Source: Bolinopsis microptera (taxonomy: Eukaryota; Ctenophora; Tentaculata; Lobata; Bolinopsidae). From it: a DNA stretch of 64,000 nt. The stretch is from assembly GCF_026151205.1 (NCBI RefSeq), contig NC_087075.1:8049303-8113302 (forward strand), given 5' to 3'. The position numbers were made by a program, and so were the translations under genes. The notes under the pieces were generated by a model. It worked only from the letters and a program-made list of their open reading frames with translations, was not told the origin of the DNA and searched no databases. Position 1 is the stretch's first letter; each line of letters starts with the position of its first letter. Shown here in pieces: positions 1 to 11,275 of the stretch.

Positions 1-210
1 TCTTTTTACTTTGTCCTTTCCCTTCACCAGTATCTTGAAGGGCTCCCAATCCTTTGGTAGTTCTGGTACAGCATCATGGGGTGAATCTGATGAATCACTG
101 TTATACCCATCATAATCATCATCCGAGGAATCTTCCTTCAAACCTTTATAGGAAACATTAACTCCATCTTTGACCTGGAGTTCTATTCCTTTTTCAGGGT
201 CTTCACTCAT
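1..210 (-). CDS. First coding exon of an unrecognised acidic protein, partial
   Basis: An open frame starts at an ATG whose complement is at 208-210 and runs 70 codons to the window edge with no stop. The protein begins MSEDPEKGIELQVKDG and has an acidic, serine-rich stretch (SSDDDYDGYNSDSSDSP) near residues 33-49, then a basic end (KILVKGKDKVKR). Nothing upstream of the ATG continues the frame convincingly, so I take this as the start codon. The composition looks like a real, disordered N-terminus of a cytoplasmic or nuclear protein. I do not recognise the family; the rest of the gene lies to the left of the window. Confidence 0.55.
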   Translation of the reverse strand, partial: MSEDPEKGIELQVKDGVNVSYKGLKEDSSDDDYDGYNSDSSDSPHDAVPELPKDWEPFKILVKGKDKVKR

Positions 211-647
211 CTCCCGGCCTTTTGGTTGACCATTTTGAGCTGGATAAGTTATTTTAGAATATTAATTTTGAGAAATCATGAACTAACAAGACATATCCGA
301 AAATGAAAATAGGTTTCCAATTTAAGGAGTCAAAAGGAATCAAAGAGTGCTGCGCAGATCGAACAAAGCTTTTAAGTTAAACGGTGGCTCAGAGAATGGC
401 CCGGAAAAAGACTATCAGCAGCTGAGAAACAAGATGTTGTAATGTATACTGCCGCTATCCAATGACGTTAATAGTGATCCCCCCCCCCGTGATGCTACCC
501 GGTACATTCAACTGTGTGTAACTGTAAGTGTGTAAGTGCACTATAGCTGAATTTGTTAAAGGCGGTCTAGCAAGGGCCGGTTATACAATAGATATCTCAG
601 ACAATGGAAGGAGACTTTTTAGCAAACTACAATAGTGTGTCACAATT
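211..647. other. Non-coding spacer
   Basis: Presumed 5' flank of the minus-strand gene at 1-210 and upstream remnant of the PLE tail at 648. It has a short run of C at about 480-487 and no supported gene. Confidence 0.4.
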
Positions 648-1595
648 ATGTTTCTTTACTATCTTACTATATATAAAGCGAGACGATATGGTTACCATTC
701 TAGTATTGTAGACGATGCTTTCAACAAATTTAGTGATATAACCAATAGGAAAAACTTGTATGCCCCTAAAAATAAGGATGAGACGACTACTTGTCTAATA
801 CCCATGGTGATGGATCAGAATCCAGCACTTCCCAACATGGGGAGCATTATTCACAAGTATAAGCACCTTCTTAATCTCGATCCAGCCTTGAAGAAGCTAG
901 TACGTGCTGACAGTGTATTTGTAAGTCACCGAAAGAATCAAACTATCGGTGGCATGCTTGTACACAATAAGTATCGTGCTAGTGGAACTGTAAGCAGTGA
1001 TAGAGATGGAGAAGCCACTGCTAGTCAATTTCTTGAACCAGACGCTGCAATATTGCCGGCTGTTCGGGAGGCTGACAACGCAGGGTGCCATGCCTGTGGA
1101 AAATGCTATGTTTGTAAGCAAAGTTTCCTGTCCCCTTGTTCCAAATTTAGTAGTCACCATTCTAAACAAGTTTTCCCTATTACTAAATATATAACTTGTC
1201 AGAGTAATAACCTTATTTATTTAATGGAGTGTAGAACTTGTAAACAGTCGTATGTAGGATATACTACTTCTAATCTCCCTAAGAGATTTTCTAATCATAA
1301 GAGCCACATTAAGAAAGGTATCAGAAGTTGTAAGTTAGTAAATCACTTTTTAGATATTGATCATGATTTAGATTTTAGTTCAGTAGCCTTATATAACTCT
1401 TCACTTAGTACGCACCTTTCTGTTATCATAGTGGACGCTCTTGAATTTAAACCTGAAATAAGTCAAGCAGATAGGGAAAAGGCCATGGAAGCTAGAGAGG
1501 GGTTCTACCAGACCCAATTGAAAACCCTTGAGCGTTATGGGGGTATGAACACCCTCGATAGTAACCACATCCTTTTTAAATCCGCTGGAGCTTAG
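648..1595 (+). pseudogene. 5'-truncated Penelope-like element: C-terminal GIY-YIG region
   Basis: The 315-codon frame matches the end of a Penelope-like polyprotein. It has a cysteine/histidine cluster (CHACGKCYVCKQ) near residue 147, then a GIY-YIG-type nuclease block (LIYLMECRTCKQSYVGYTT, followed by KRFSNHKSH). It ends with the element-type segment REGFYQTQLKTLERYG. In PLEs this domain nicks target DNA for retrotransposition. The reverse transcriptase domain is missing: an in-frame TAG lies just upstream of the first ATG, and sequence before it is not RT-like. The family differs from the PLE at 8331-13590, so at least two PLE lineages occur here. It is probably a dead copy although the frame itself is open. 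Confidence 0.7.
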
Positions 1596-2119
1596 TGTTT
1601 AGTTTATTTATTTTATTTGACATGATCTCAGCCTATTAACCCGTGTTTAGTTTACAATATTGCTATCAGAGACGTGTTATATTCATTACTATTTATATAT
1701 TTTTACTGCTTGATTCAGAGAAATCTAGCTTTTTCCGAGAAACTAATCTTTAATAGATTAGATAAAATGTATGCAGCCATTCTTTTCGTTTGATTATTAC
1801 TCAGTATATTTTAGTTTTGTACCGTTTTAAGTCACATAGTTTTGTACGTCTTCCTAAGACTTGTTTTCCTTTCCTAGTTTGTAAGTTATTTTAAAGATTT
1901 GTGAATATTCCAGTTGCTTTTAGAACAATTTTATCTCAGATAACGATGTTTAATAAAATGATGCAAAGACTTATTTCGAAGATCTAATCAACACCGACTT
2001 TTAATGTGTAGGAGTACAGCTACAAAATATATATATATATATCCATAGACACAGTGTTTCGTCCTATTAGGACTCATCAGTATGGCTCAAATCATCAAGG
2101 TTGGTTTGATATATATATA
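1596..2119. other. Non-coding, AT-rich, 3' flank of PLE tail
   Basis: No gene seen. Short (TA)n runs lie at about 2028-2042 and 2110-2121; the second provides the TA target of the element that follows. Confidence 0.4.
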
Positions 2120-2121
2120 TA

Positions 2122-3582
2122 CGGGTATCGGCCTTACAAAATGACAGGCCTCACAAAATGACAGCCCACATAGACCATGCTGTAGCTTAGGTTCCCTATA
2201 CATTGAACCCTATTCCTTTTACTGTATGAAAGAAAAAGCATTAATTAACACTTCCCAAGGAATGATAATGACATAGAATCTATATTTCTTACATAAATAT
2301 GGACGTTTTTGCTGTTCAGTCATTGCCCCGACTAATTGTTACCCAGAATGGAGACCAAAGTTTAGAATTTAACCCCAGAAAACCAGGTACTACCATGACT
2401 TATGTCAATCAAAGACTACTCTGGTCAAATAAAAAAACTGATTTAGTGACTTTGGTAGAAGAAATGACAAAAAATGACCTAGCCTCACAAAATGACAGTG
2501 TTATGCCTCACAAAATGACAGTTTTATTTTATGATACAAAGATGGCATATTTATATTGGATGCCCCTTGCCTAATTATTGGTATTCTTAAACCCAGTAAG
2601 CTTATGACGAGCCTAAATGTGTTTGTTTGATCATCAATTTTGATCAAAATGCCTCACAAAATGACACTGAAAAGCCTTACAAAATGACAATGTTTCAGAT
2701 TGAATTACTTTCATCATCTAAAATGGATCAGAAACAGTCAATACAAGAAGGAGTTAAAAATAATCATAATCTGACAGTTAACAATCAAGTAGCATTAAAA
2801 GAGTGCAGTTCTGATATCAAAACTTTGATTTCAAACTCTTTGATTTCAAACTCTGATTTCAAAACTCAACGAAATAAAGCTTCTATTTTGTGAAAGCAGA
2901 GAGTAATAACAACTCCTAAAACATGTCAAACGTTAACTAAACACTGAAAAGTGATCTATCCAGTCATAGAAAATATCAAATATAACCAAATACTGTGTTC
3001 AAGTATGAAAACAAAAAATGATTTTAACGCCTCACAAAATGACATTTTTAAAATTTTTTCAAAGTATAAAAAATGTTCCTTTTTTAATATATTCTGGTAA
3101 AAACAGAACTGGTATAATATAAACAACATATATATCTAACAGTAAGACACGTGAAAGAATAATGAAACTTTTTCCCAAATCGGATTTGAAGTGATGCCGT
3201 TTTGGGTTGTCATTTTGTAAGGCACTATCTCACGCGAAATTGCCCAACTTTTTTCAATCATCCTTTTTCCTGTAAAAGCTATTCTAATCTTCAATCTATT
3301 ATATTTATCTAACTGTCCTAGGTGAAATCAAATTTCTATAGGCTGCTGTTAAAAAATGACAGCCGTGACGAAATTGTCATTTTGTAAGGCATGTTTTTTT
3401 GGAAGATTTCAAAGATGACAATTTTTATCGCAAAATTTACGGTTTTTCAATCAAATCAACCCCCGGGAAGAAAAATATACCTGTTGAACTACCTATCTGG
3501 ATAATAAAACATGAACAAAACTCATTTTTGTGCATTCCAGAGCCATCTCCTTTTTCGTGTCATTTTGTAAGGCCAATACCCG
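2122..3582. mobile_element. Foldback DNA element A (TA target, CGGGTA ends, motif array)
   Basis: The ends are inverted repeats: CGGGTATCGGCCTTACAAAA at 2122 mirrors the sequence ending ...GGCCAATACCCG at 3582, with one mismatch over about 25 bp, flanked by TA on both sides (2120-2121, 3583-3584). The inner part of the terminal repeat, GCCTYACAAAATGACA, recurs inside. Forward copies lie near 2131, 2150, 2484, 2506, 2650, 2674 and 3030; reversed copies lie near 3208, 3375 and 3558. A TA duplication fits Tc1/mariner-like or another TA-targeting superfamily. No transposase is seen; the short open frames inside merely read through the motif array. Confidence 0.7.
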
Positions 3583-3584
3583 TA

Positions 3585-3955
3585 TTATGTTTATACATAA
3601 AACGGATCGTTTGCCCGCCAATTTGATTTGTTTCAATTGTTCGAATTATAATGCTCCTGCTTAACTGCAGTCGAGCACTCTCTTTGGGAAACCAAGCAAC
3701 TGCAACTATTTAATATTTATTATATGTTTATTTAAATATATCCGTGCCAATTTACTGACACCACGGCATCAACTTTCCGCGAAAACCGTAAAAGATACAC
3801 AGCTTAAACGTTTTTGACTGATTCAAATGCTTTAATGGCCTTCAAATCAGCATTAAAAAATAAAAATTGGCCAAGGAATAAGAAAGAATTTTAGTGCCCA
3901 AAATTTGGTCAAAAACGCGAATTAAAGAATTAAATAGGTAATAATTATTTTAGAG
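3585..3955. other. Non-coding spacer
   Basis: AT-rich sequence between two DNA elements; nothing recognisable. Confidence 0.4.
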
Positions 3956-4488
3956 GAACTTCCGGTTCTTTTGCGATAGTCAAAACGCGACAACTAGCCC
4001 TGGATGGCGACAACTAGCGCTATCCAGCGCTAGTTGTCGCCATCCAGCGCTAGTTGTCGCTATCCAGCGCTGGATAACGCTGGCCAACGCAAAATATATA
4101 TGTTCGATAATTGTCGCTATCCAGCGCTAGTTGTCGCCATCCAGCGCTAGTTGTCGCCATCCAGCGCTAGTTGTCGCTATCCAGCGCTAGTTGTCGCTGG
4201 CTATGCGACACTGTCGCACGTGATAGTTTGCGATGGCCAGCGCAACTGGCCATCGCAGAAAACAGTTCGATAACTAGCGCTGGATAGCGACAACTAGCGC
4301 TGGATGGCGACAACTAGCGCTGGATAGCGACAATTATCGAACATATATATTTTGCGCTGGCCAGCGTTATCCAGCGCTGGATAGCGACAACTAGCGCTGG
4401 ATGGCGACAACTAGCGCTGGATAGCGCTAGTTGTCGCCATCCAGCGCTAGTTGTCGCGTTTTGACTATTGCAAAAGAACTGAACTTCC
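3956..4488. mobile_element. MITE-like element B with 8-bp target duplication (element 3964-4480)
   Basis: The 517-bp element is flanked by the 8-bp direct repeat GAACTTCC (3956-3963 and 4481-4488). Its ends are inverted repeats (GGTTCTTTTGCGATAGTCAA against the complement of the right end, two mismatches). Inside, the phrase CTAGTTGTCGCYATCCAGCG is repeated about a dozen times in both orientations, so almost the whole element can fold into nested hairpins. The 8-bp duplication fits hAT-type transposition, though the terminal bases are not the usual hAT CAG-type start. It is non-autonomous: no coding capacity. Confidence 0.75.
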
Positions 4489-4671
4489 TATTTCTCGTAT
4501 AATTTATATCGATACTCGCGTGGAGAGAATGTGTGTTTCACAAGTGTAGAAACAGCCGAAAATGTAACCAGGTTCTTTGAGTAATACCGTTTAAAGTGAA
4601 TTATTAGGTAACGTAAATTAATTGATGACAAACATATCTAATCTGGTAAAATTAAGCGGTAATTGAAGCGG
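4489..4671. other. Non-coding spacer
   Basis: Nothing recognisable. Confidence 0.3.
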
Positions 4672-5990
4672 AGATTTTGGAAGCATGTAGGGATTTAGAC
4701 CTGATATCGATCGTATATACTAAAAATACTCTTAGCACAATTGTAACTGCAGTTTTACAGAACTCTAAATGTTTAATGAACAGACTTGCAGGTACCACCC
4801 GTATTCACACTCAGACAGGTGAGTTTTAGAGTTTAGTCATTTTCCGATACGAGGTTGGGGACGGGTTCTATAAACAAACAAACAAACAAATTCTTTGCTG
4901 GACTGGAGTATGAATAAGGCAGCAGCGATGCTGCAAGGGCGGTCGAACTATTCGATGACCCAGTAGAGGAATCTACGAATCTCTCTGAAATCTGATTAAG
5001 TCGTACACTGTTATTGTGTCTTATTTGATTAAAATACTTCAGTTATGACATCACTGAAATACTGATAGTTGGATAATATCCGGTTGGAAGAGACAAGGAC
5101 AATGAAACGGGAAGTTAGGAATGTATTTCAATCATGAGACTAATAAACAGCGAACTACTCCATCATTTGATATCACTGAAATAGGCTAATCATTTAAAGG
5201 ATTGAACAACTATAAGGATTAAAAAGAGTAATAAGCTAAACTTAAGGCGCTGAACACGAAAAAATACATTGCAAACAAGGTAATAACATGGAAGTAAATG
5301 AACTTTATAAATTGCATTTGAAGATCCTAAATCTTTAAATGATGCAGAGAAACGTATGTAAAACTAACCGCGTTCTATTGATATAATTAGGTGTTTCGTA
5401 TAATGGCTAACGCGTTGGCTGCCTGACAATAAACTCTAAAAAGCATGAGAGTATTCAAAGTAAACACATTAAAACACTGTAAAAGGAAAGAATGTGTGTA
5501 ATCTTATTTTCTATGAGGCTAATGTGAGTGCTAGCCACGTATCGTTTGGGTTGTAAAGATATAAATGATTGTGTAATATCTGGATAGTAACACCAGGACT
5601 CAGGAGTCAGGGGTCGGCGAGGAGACAAAATTGCTACAAAGTACAAGATGATCTCTGAGATTTGTTTCATTGGTCTTGCTTGTGTCGGTGGTTTCTGTGC
5701 TCATTTTAATTGTGATTCAGATTAGTATACTAATCTGAATCACAATTAAAATGAGCACAGAAACCACCGAGTGTGGCATTTTAAATGAGATTTTTACTAA
5801 GAAGCATCTGAAAAGTAGTCACCTTTAAATCTCCAATAGCTATGTACAGGGTGTACCATAGAAAGTGTGAATTATGATAATATATTAGTTGAACTCTATA
5901 ATGGTCATCAAATCCTATGATAACTAAAACAAACTGGGATACTTCTAGCGTGTCAGTGTGGACCACAGTGTGGCACTTACAGTTACAGTT
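4672..5990. repeat. Interspersed repeat, long copy
   Basis: Three blocks of this region recur in the same order at 7549-8075. They are 4672-4891, about 4985-5015, and 5547-5845, which includes the sequence before and after the 86-bp palindrome. The segment at about 5056-5165 resembles the outer end of the PLE insertion at 8331-8437, partly inverted, so this copy carries a PLE-terminus remnant. It ends with a (CAAA)n stretch near 4875-4891. Class unknown. Confidence 0.6.
5685..5770. repeat. Perfect 86-bp palindrome
   Basis: The 43-bp arms meet at GTA/TAC (5727/5728) with no spacer and no mismatch. The arm begins TCGGTGGTTTCTGTGCTC. The same arm occurs once, without its mirror, near 7990, so the palindrome arose here by inverted duplication. 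Confidence 0.9.
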
Positions 5991-6953
5991 TCGGTTGTTA
6001 GATGAAATTTTATATTCTTGTCAATATAATTGTGACAGCTTATTTTTTAACAATCTTATAAATGACTCCTGATTGTTCAATAAACAAGTTCGACAGAGCA
6101 AGATATCGAAAATGAAAGCAGATCAGTGAACGAACCAAATGTACAATCGGCTCCCAGTTGGCTCCTAGTTGTAAACAACAGAATGAATAACAGGAAAATA
6201 AATATTAATTTAAATATGAAATCTTACAAGGCAAATATAATTAAATATGAACGTAAAATTCATAAGCGTGGTCGCAAACTATTGTATTCTGAATAATTGC
6301 GTCTGAAAATGGGTAAAGCAGCATTTAAGACACAACATTTCTCATGATAAAAAATTTAAAAACTACCTTATGCGTTTAGAAATGTTGTGACAAATAAAAC
6401 AGTGTGATGCTGCTTAAATATCAGTCACTGCTGTCTACCAGTTAGTGACTGTTCTGTAAGCTCTCGTCGAAATATGTACTTGGGTTTATATACACGCAAC
6501 AATTTCGTCATTAGACGAAAGTTAAGAACTTTTGAGTTGCGGAGTTATTTGAAAAATTCCGGTCCTCGATAAATTGCGGTGACGTCTTGATCTGCTTTAT
6601 ATTATAATTGAATTTATTCTGCTCGATATCAACGATCTGATAGTAAGTCATGAGTTCGTTTGCAGATCGTGGAGCTTCCCGTTTGGCACGGAGTTAAGTT
6701 TTAGATAAAAATAGAAATTATAACACCGAATAAACATTTATTGAACGCCTTATATCCGAGTTCATACATATCAAAATATCAAAATATGTGATTTATTCTA
6801 AAGTTCCAGACACTTAGTCAAGATTGCTGGGGCGTTGATCAACCCGGAAGGAATTAGACAGGAGCACAAAGCTGAATAACACCTGAATAGCTGCGACGGT
6901 TAACACACATTTTTGAAAGCATTTCTTACTTACAAACTATCGTATCATTTATG
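5991..6953. other. Non-coding, AT-rich
   Basis: No gene or clear repeat identified. Confidence 0.3.
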
Positions 6954-7140
6954 GACACGTTCATTGAAGTTTGAGGATATCGGTCAACATAAAACAGCGT
7001 TATCGACGATAGTGACTTAATTGTAGCATCTATTAATCTAGCATGTTCAGAAGTTCTGACCATTAGCCACGAACGACCGTACGTTGACCCATACTCCCAT
7101 ATGCAATGCTCAGAGAAAAATGGTTGTATCCAGCGTAATG
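6954..7140. mobile_element. Terminal fragment of an element-E family member
   Basis: It begins GGACACGTTCATTGAAGTTT and runs about 185 bp with close similarity to the reverse complement of the right end of element E (58390-58577), including the phrases for TTCAGAAGTTCTGA and CCCATACTCCCATATGCA. Only one end is present, so it is a solo or broken copy. Confidence 0.7.
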
Positions 7141-7548
7141 GTAAGTTCGGAAAATTAGCATTGTCAACCTCAGCTAATAAAGTGCTAGAAGTGAAAGGTT
7201 CAAACCTTAATTGAAAATTCAAAATCGACGATGTACCCGAAAATTACCACCCAAATATAAGAAATCTTAATGTTCTTATTAGATCAAATATCGGAAAAGT
7301 TGTACACATAATAGTTAATATTGTATGTACGAAAATAGTCCTAAACAATTTCAGGTGCCTAAATATCTGAAATCTGATTAAGTGGTGGTACTAAGTCATA
7401 CCAGAAATAATTGTTTCAATTGGGCACTCAGTGACTGAGCTATAAAGGCCAACGTATGGGTACTGACTTTTGGCCCACCCTGTATCATTGTATCTTTGTT
7501 TTTCAAAACATTCCAGTACATTGTGCAGAAAGTTGGAGATTACAAATT
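7141..7548. other. Non-coding spacer
   Basis: Nothing recognisable. Confidence 0.3.
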
Positions 7549-8075
7549 TTGGAAGCATGTAGGGATTTAGTCTTTAGACCTGATATCGATCGTACCTATA
7601 TACTAAAAATATTCTAGCACAATTGTTACTGCAGTTTTACAGAACTCTAAATGCTTAATGAATACACTAGCAGGTACCACCCGTGTTCACACTCAGACCT
7701 GAGTTTTAGAGTTTATAGTCATTTTCCGATACGAGATTGGGGACGGGTTCTATAAAAACAAACAAACAACAAATAAAAATCTTTCGTATCACTTATATGT
7801 TTTGAATATCCCCCTCCAGGAAACAACAAATATCTGAAATCTGATTAAGTCGTACACTGTTTGGGTTGTAAAGATATAAATGATTGTGTAATATCTGGAT
7901 AGTAACACCAGGAGTCAGGGGTTGGCGAGTAAGGAGACAAAATTGCTACAAGATGGTCTCTGAGATTTGTTTCATTGATCTTGCTTGTGTCGGTGGTTTC
8001 TGTGCTCAATTTAATTACTAAGAAGCATCTGCAAAGTAGTCACCTTTAAATCTCCAATAGCCATGTATAATGTAT
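7549..8075. repeat. Interspersed repeat, short copy
   Basis: Diverged second copy of the 4672-5845 repeat with the middle (about 5016-5546) missing. It runs directly into the TATAATG satellite. Confidence 0.6.
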
Positions 8076-8236
8076 AATATATAATGTATAATGTATAATG
8101 TATAATGTATAATGTATAATGTATAATGTATAATGTATAATGTATAATGTATAATGTATAATGTATAATGTATAATGTATAATGTATAATGTATAATGTA
8201 TAATGTATAATGTATAATGTATAATGTATAATGTAT
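8063..8236. repeat. (TATAATG)n heptanucleotide satellite
   Basis: About 24 nearly perfect tandem copies of TATAATG. The array ends exactly where the truncated reverse transcriptase fragment begins, so it may have seeded from, or been a target for, the retroelement insertion. Confidence 0.9.
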
Positions 8237-8238
8237 AT

Positions 8239-8330
8239 TGTACTTTGATTCAAAGGAAGCTTTTGAAAAAGCTAATCATGTAATGAAACAAGTCAGTAAC
8301 TATATGGAGTCTAACAAGTTACATATAAAT
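8239..8330 (+). pseudogene. Non-LTR reverse transcriptase fragment, left part (split by PLE)
   Basis: Reads YFDSKEAFEKANHV...MESNKLHIN in one frame, the segment that follows the catalytic ADD box in non-LTR reverse transcriptases. The ADD box itself is lost at the junction with the TATAATG array. The frame resumes without a break at 13603 after the inserted PLE and one copy of its target duplication are removed. Confidence 0.8.
8319..8330. other. Target-site duplication, left copy
   Basis: TTACATATAAAT, repeated at 13591-13602 on the other side of the PLE insertion. Confidence 0.9.
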
Positions 8331-8674
8331 ATCAAATAACGGAGTAGTTCGCTGTTTATTAGTCTCATGATTGAAATACTGATATCTGGATATTATCCGG
8401 TTGGAAGAGACAAGGACAAGTGAAACAAGGAAGTTAGGAGTAAGGGCAAATTTTCGGCGTCAACGCCATCTTCAGGCTAAAATTGTTATAAATGTTAGTA
8501 TATAATAAATGCTTCTATACTAGTTAAAATGCTAAATTAAAATTACACACACTGAATACAGGTTACATCAAATGGTATTATAATACATTACATTGAAAAT
8601 AGTGATGTACACACGTTTTACACTCTGTCCAAGTACATAATATCTACTGAACAGCAGGGTCGTGTGCTATTTGT

Positions 8675-11275
8675 TTAAATTTGTCTTTGAATATGTTGTA
8701 AAAGAAATCCCTTAAGCTTCTCGCACTCTTCTTTGTTATTGATACTAGGTTTAAATAAATTAATGTAGTAAGCTTCTGTCACTTTACGTTTAATGGTGCT
8801 ATATAAGTTAATTTCTAAAATATCGAAGGAAATATCTGGTTCTATGTTATCGTGAAACTCTGAATAATGAGCAGCCAACGCATTATCAGGATAGGTTAAA
8901 GGCCTGTTGACTGCTCTTCGATGCTCTGAAAATCTATCGTGTGCTGTTCTACTCGTTTCCCCTATATATAGCTCTTGACATAATTTACACGTAACTTTGT
9001 ATATGACACATTTTGGTTTGCAGTCGTGATTTGTTGTGATGAGTGGACATATGATACAGTTTGGTATGGTGCAGTGTGGTTTGTCGTGTGGTCGTGATGA
9101 ACATAAGATCTCTGAGAGTTTCTTACCTGGTGTGAATATGAATTTGACCGGTAAGTTGTGTGAGAGGGCAAATTGAGTGACTTCTTTGGAAAATGGCTCG
9201 TTGATGAATGGTAGAGTGCATGTTACGTGGTCGGTATCTTGTATGTTTGATGATGAAGGGTTATGACGTGTTGTAGGTGAGAGAGGGTGAAGTCGTCCTG
9301 TTTTGTTTATACGTCGTGGGTCTTGGTAACCGTTGTTGACCAACAAGTTGTCTACTATCTTCATAGACTCTTCTTTATACTCTGGTGTTGATGAGCAAAA
9401 AGCAGCCGTTTTGTAGAAGTTCTTGATGGTTGCTACTTTAGTTCCCTCATTGTGGTGGCTGTTGGCGTGCAGTGTGATATTCTTTTTCTGCTTCTTTCTG
9501 TAGAATTTGTGGTGTAGTGTTCCCTGTTCGTCGATCTTTATCTGGGTGTCGAGGAATGGGGTGAAATCCTGACGGCTTTCCGGATAGTCAATTTCCCATT
9601 TGAGCAACTGGTCTGGGTCCTCGTTTGAGATGGACTCCACTATCCTCAGAGCTTCTTCTTTGGAGCTGGCTAGACTCCCGGCATCATCCACGTATCTCCG
9701 GTAGAATGAGACGTGTAAATCAGTGTAAATCGATCTTCTCTCGAACATATATACTCGTACTATCGCTCCTATTGGTGATGGTTGGCACCCCATGAATAGA
9801 CCAATTTTCTGAAGGTAGAGTCTTGAGTGATATGTAAAGTATGAGTTGGTGAAGACGAATTCAAGGATCTTGTGGATGTGCGTGAGTGTTAGACCCCAGG
9901 TGTCGAGGTCTTCCCAATGTTCTTCGGTGAGTGTAATGAGGTCTTGAATGCAGCCACTGATGTTGATGTTTGTGTACAGTGCTGTGACGTCAGCTGTGAA
10001 GAATGAGAGACCTGAGAGTTGTTGATGTGACATGTTTTGAAGCTCTTCTAGGTGAGTGTGTATATTGCTCAGGTGAGATGGAACATGATTAAGCAGAGGA
10101 GATAGAATAGATTTAACAATCCAAGCAAGCTTCTCAGAAGGGGAATTTATACAAGACACAATTGGACGTATTTTACAATTAGAAATAATATCTACATCTG
10201 AAACTAAGACATTACAATCAAATTTATGAGTTTTCTGTATTAAATAAATAGTCGGTAGTTGGGTATTATGTGATTTAAATAAGTCTACTGTTTTGCTGTC
10301 ATAATTACACATCCTACTTATCTCTGTCCATAACACATTACTCTCAGTCTCTAGTCTCTCAGTAACCCTGTTGATGAGGCGGCTGTAGGAGACTTCTGAG
10401 GGGTTTGCTATTGGTTGGATCCGATTTTGTCGCGTGGTGGTAGGTGCAACGTAGGTGTACGCTTCTTGCGAGGTCATGTCTGACAGATGTTTCTGCGTAA
10501 TCTGCTGTTGTACTCCACTGCTCATAATCACAAACTCACCCCCCTTGTCGCTTCTCGAGAAGTGGAGTTCTTCTTTTCTTGCAATCAAGGATTTGAGTCC
10601 CTCCCGTTGTTTTGCTGTTAGGTTAGAGGGTACTTTACTGTGTTCTAATCTGGTGTTAATGATGTAACACAGTTGGCGGAGGTGATGTTCCATGGCGAGG
10701 TTGGTGGTGGGTGGAGCACCAGCAAACGGTCGTTGAAATGGCACGTTTTTCGACTTAATAAATGCGAAGCTGGTCGGGCATGTATCATCTGGGATCTCAT
10801 CTGAAAAACAGGTTTTCCAGCGGAGCCGGTAGGCGGTCTGAGCAAGGCTGATCTGCACATCTTTCTTGAGGCGTTCATCTACTCGGGGTGCTAGGGCGAA
10901 CTTGGGGCCTAAGCTGAGGACGTTAGTCTCATTCTCGTTGAGGACAACGCCTACCGCAGATACTTTGCTGCTAGGTGGCTCGATGGTAGAGGTGGAGTCG
11001 TGTGACACATTAGACTGATAGGTGTGGGTGGGAGTACTGAGAGCATTAAACTTATGAATCAATCTCTGTTTAGATGACTCCTTAACATCGTGGTTGTTAT
11101 CACTAAACATTTGACATATCTCATAAAACTCTGGTCTCCCAGACAGTCTACATTTTAACAAATAAATGTTTTGTTTACAATTATCGATCTTATAATATAA
11201 GTCATCAATGCACTGATTCAGTGAGTGGGTATATAATTTATTTGCTGGTGCTCCACCCACCACCAACCTCGCCAT
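8675..11275 (-). CDS. PLE polyprotein: reverse transcriptase plus GIY-YIG endonuclease
   Basis: 866 codons. The N-terminal region (about 13-190) is specific to this copy. The reverse transcriptase core shows FFTADVTALYTNI near residue 425, MGCQPSPIGA near 495, the catalytic YRRYVDD near 527 and TPFLDTQIKI beyond it. A cysteine-rich linker (CTIPNCIICPL) precedes the GIY-YIG nuclease (VIYKVTCKLCQELYIGETSR, then HDRFSEHRRA) near 755-790. This is the standard domain order of endonuclease-bearing PLEs. The first 12 residues come from the inverted neighbour copy across the junction, so the native start is not preserved here. Active-site residues look intact. Confidence 0.85.
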   Translation of the reverse strand: MARLVVGGAPANKLYTHSLNQCIDDLYYKIDNCKQNIYLLKCRLSGRPEFYEICQMFSDNNHDVKESSKQRLIHKFNALSTPTHTYQSNVSHDSTSTIEPPSSKVSAVGVVLNENETNVLSLGPKFALAPRVDERLKKDVQISLAQTAYRLRWKTCFSDEIPDDTCPTSFAFIKSKNVPFQRPFAGAPPTTNLAMEHHLRQLCYIINTRLEHSKVPSNLTAKQREGLKSLIARKEELHFSRSDKGGEFVIMSSGVQQQITQKHLSDMTSQEAYTYVAPTTTRQNRIQPIANPSEVSYSRLINRVTERLETESNVLWTEISRMCNYDSKTVDLFKSHNTQLPTIYLIQKTHKFDCNVLVSDVDIISNCKIRPIVSCINSPSEKLAWIVKSILSPLLNHVPSHLSNIHTHLEELQNMSHQQLSGLSFFTADVTALYTNINISGCIQDLITLTEEHWEDLDTWGLTLTHIHKILEFVFTNSYFTYHSRLYLQKIGLFMGCQPSPIGAIVRVYMFERRSIYTDLHVSFYRRYVDDAGSLASSKEEALRIVESISNEDPDQLLKWEIDYPESRQDFTPFLDTQIKIDEQGTLHHKFYRKKQKKNITLHANSHHNEGTKVATIKNFYKTAAFCSSTPEYKEESMKIVDNLLVNNGYQDPRRINKTGRLHPLSPTTRHNPSSSNIQDTDHVTCTLPFINEPFSKEVTQFALSHNLPVKFIFTPGKKLSEILCSSRPHDKPHCTIPNCIICPLITTNHDCKPKCVIYKVTCKLCQELYIGETSRTAHDRFSEHRRAVNRPLTYPDNALAAHYSEFHDNIEPDISFDILEINLYSTIKRKVTEAYYINLFKPSINNKEECEKLKGFLLQHIQRQI

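Noticed and set aside
2299-2893. Two open frames of about 90 codons
   Set aside because: They lie inside element A, span its repeated motif and resemble no protein.
8011-8253. 80-codon frame YIIHYTL repeats
   Set aside because: Translation of the TATAATG satellite.
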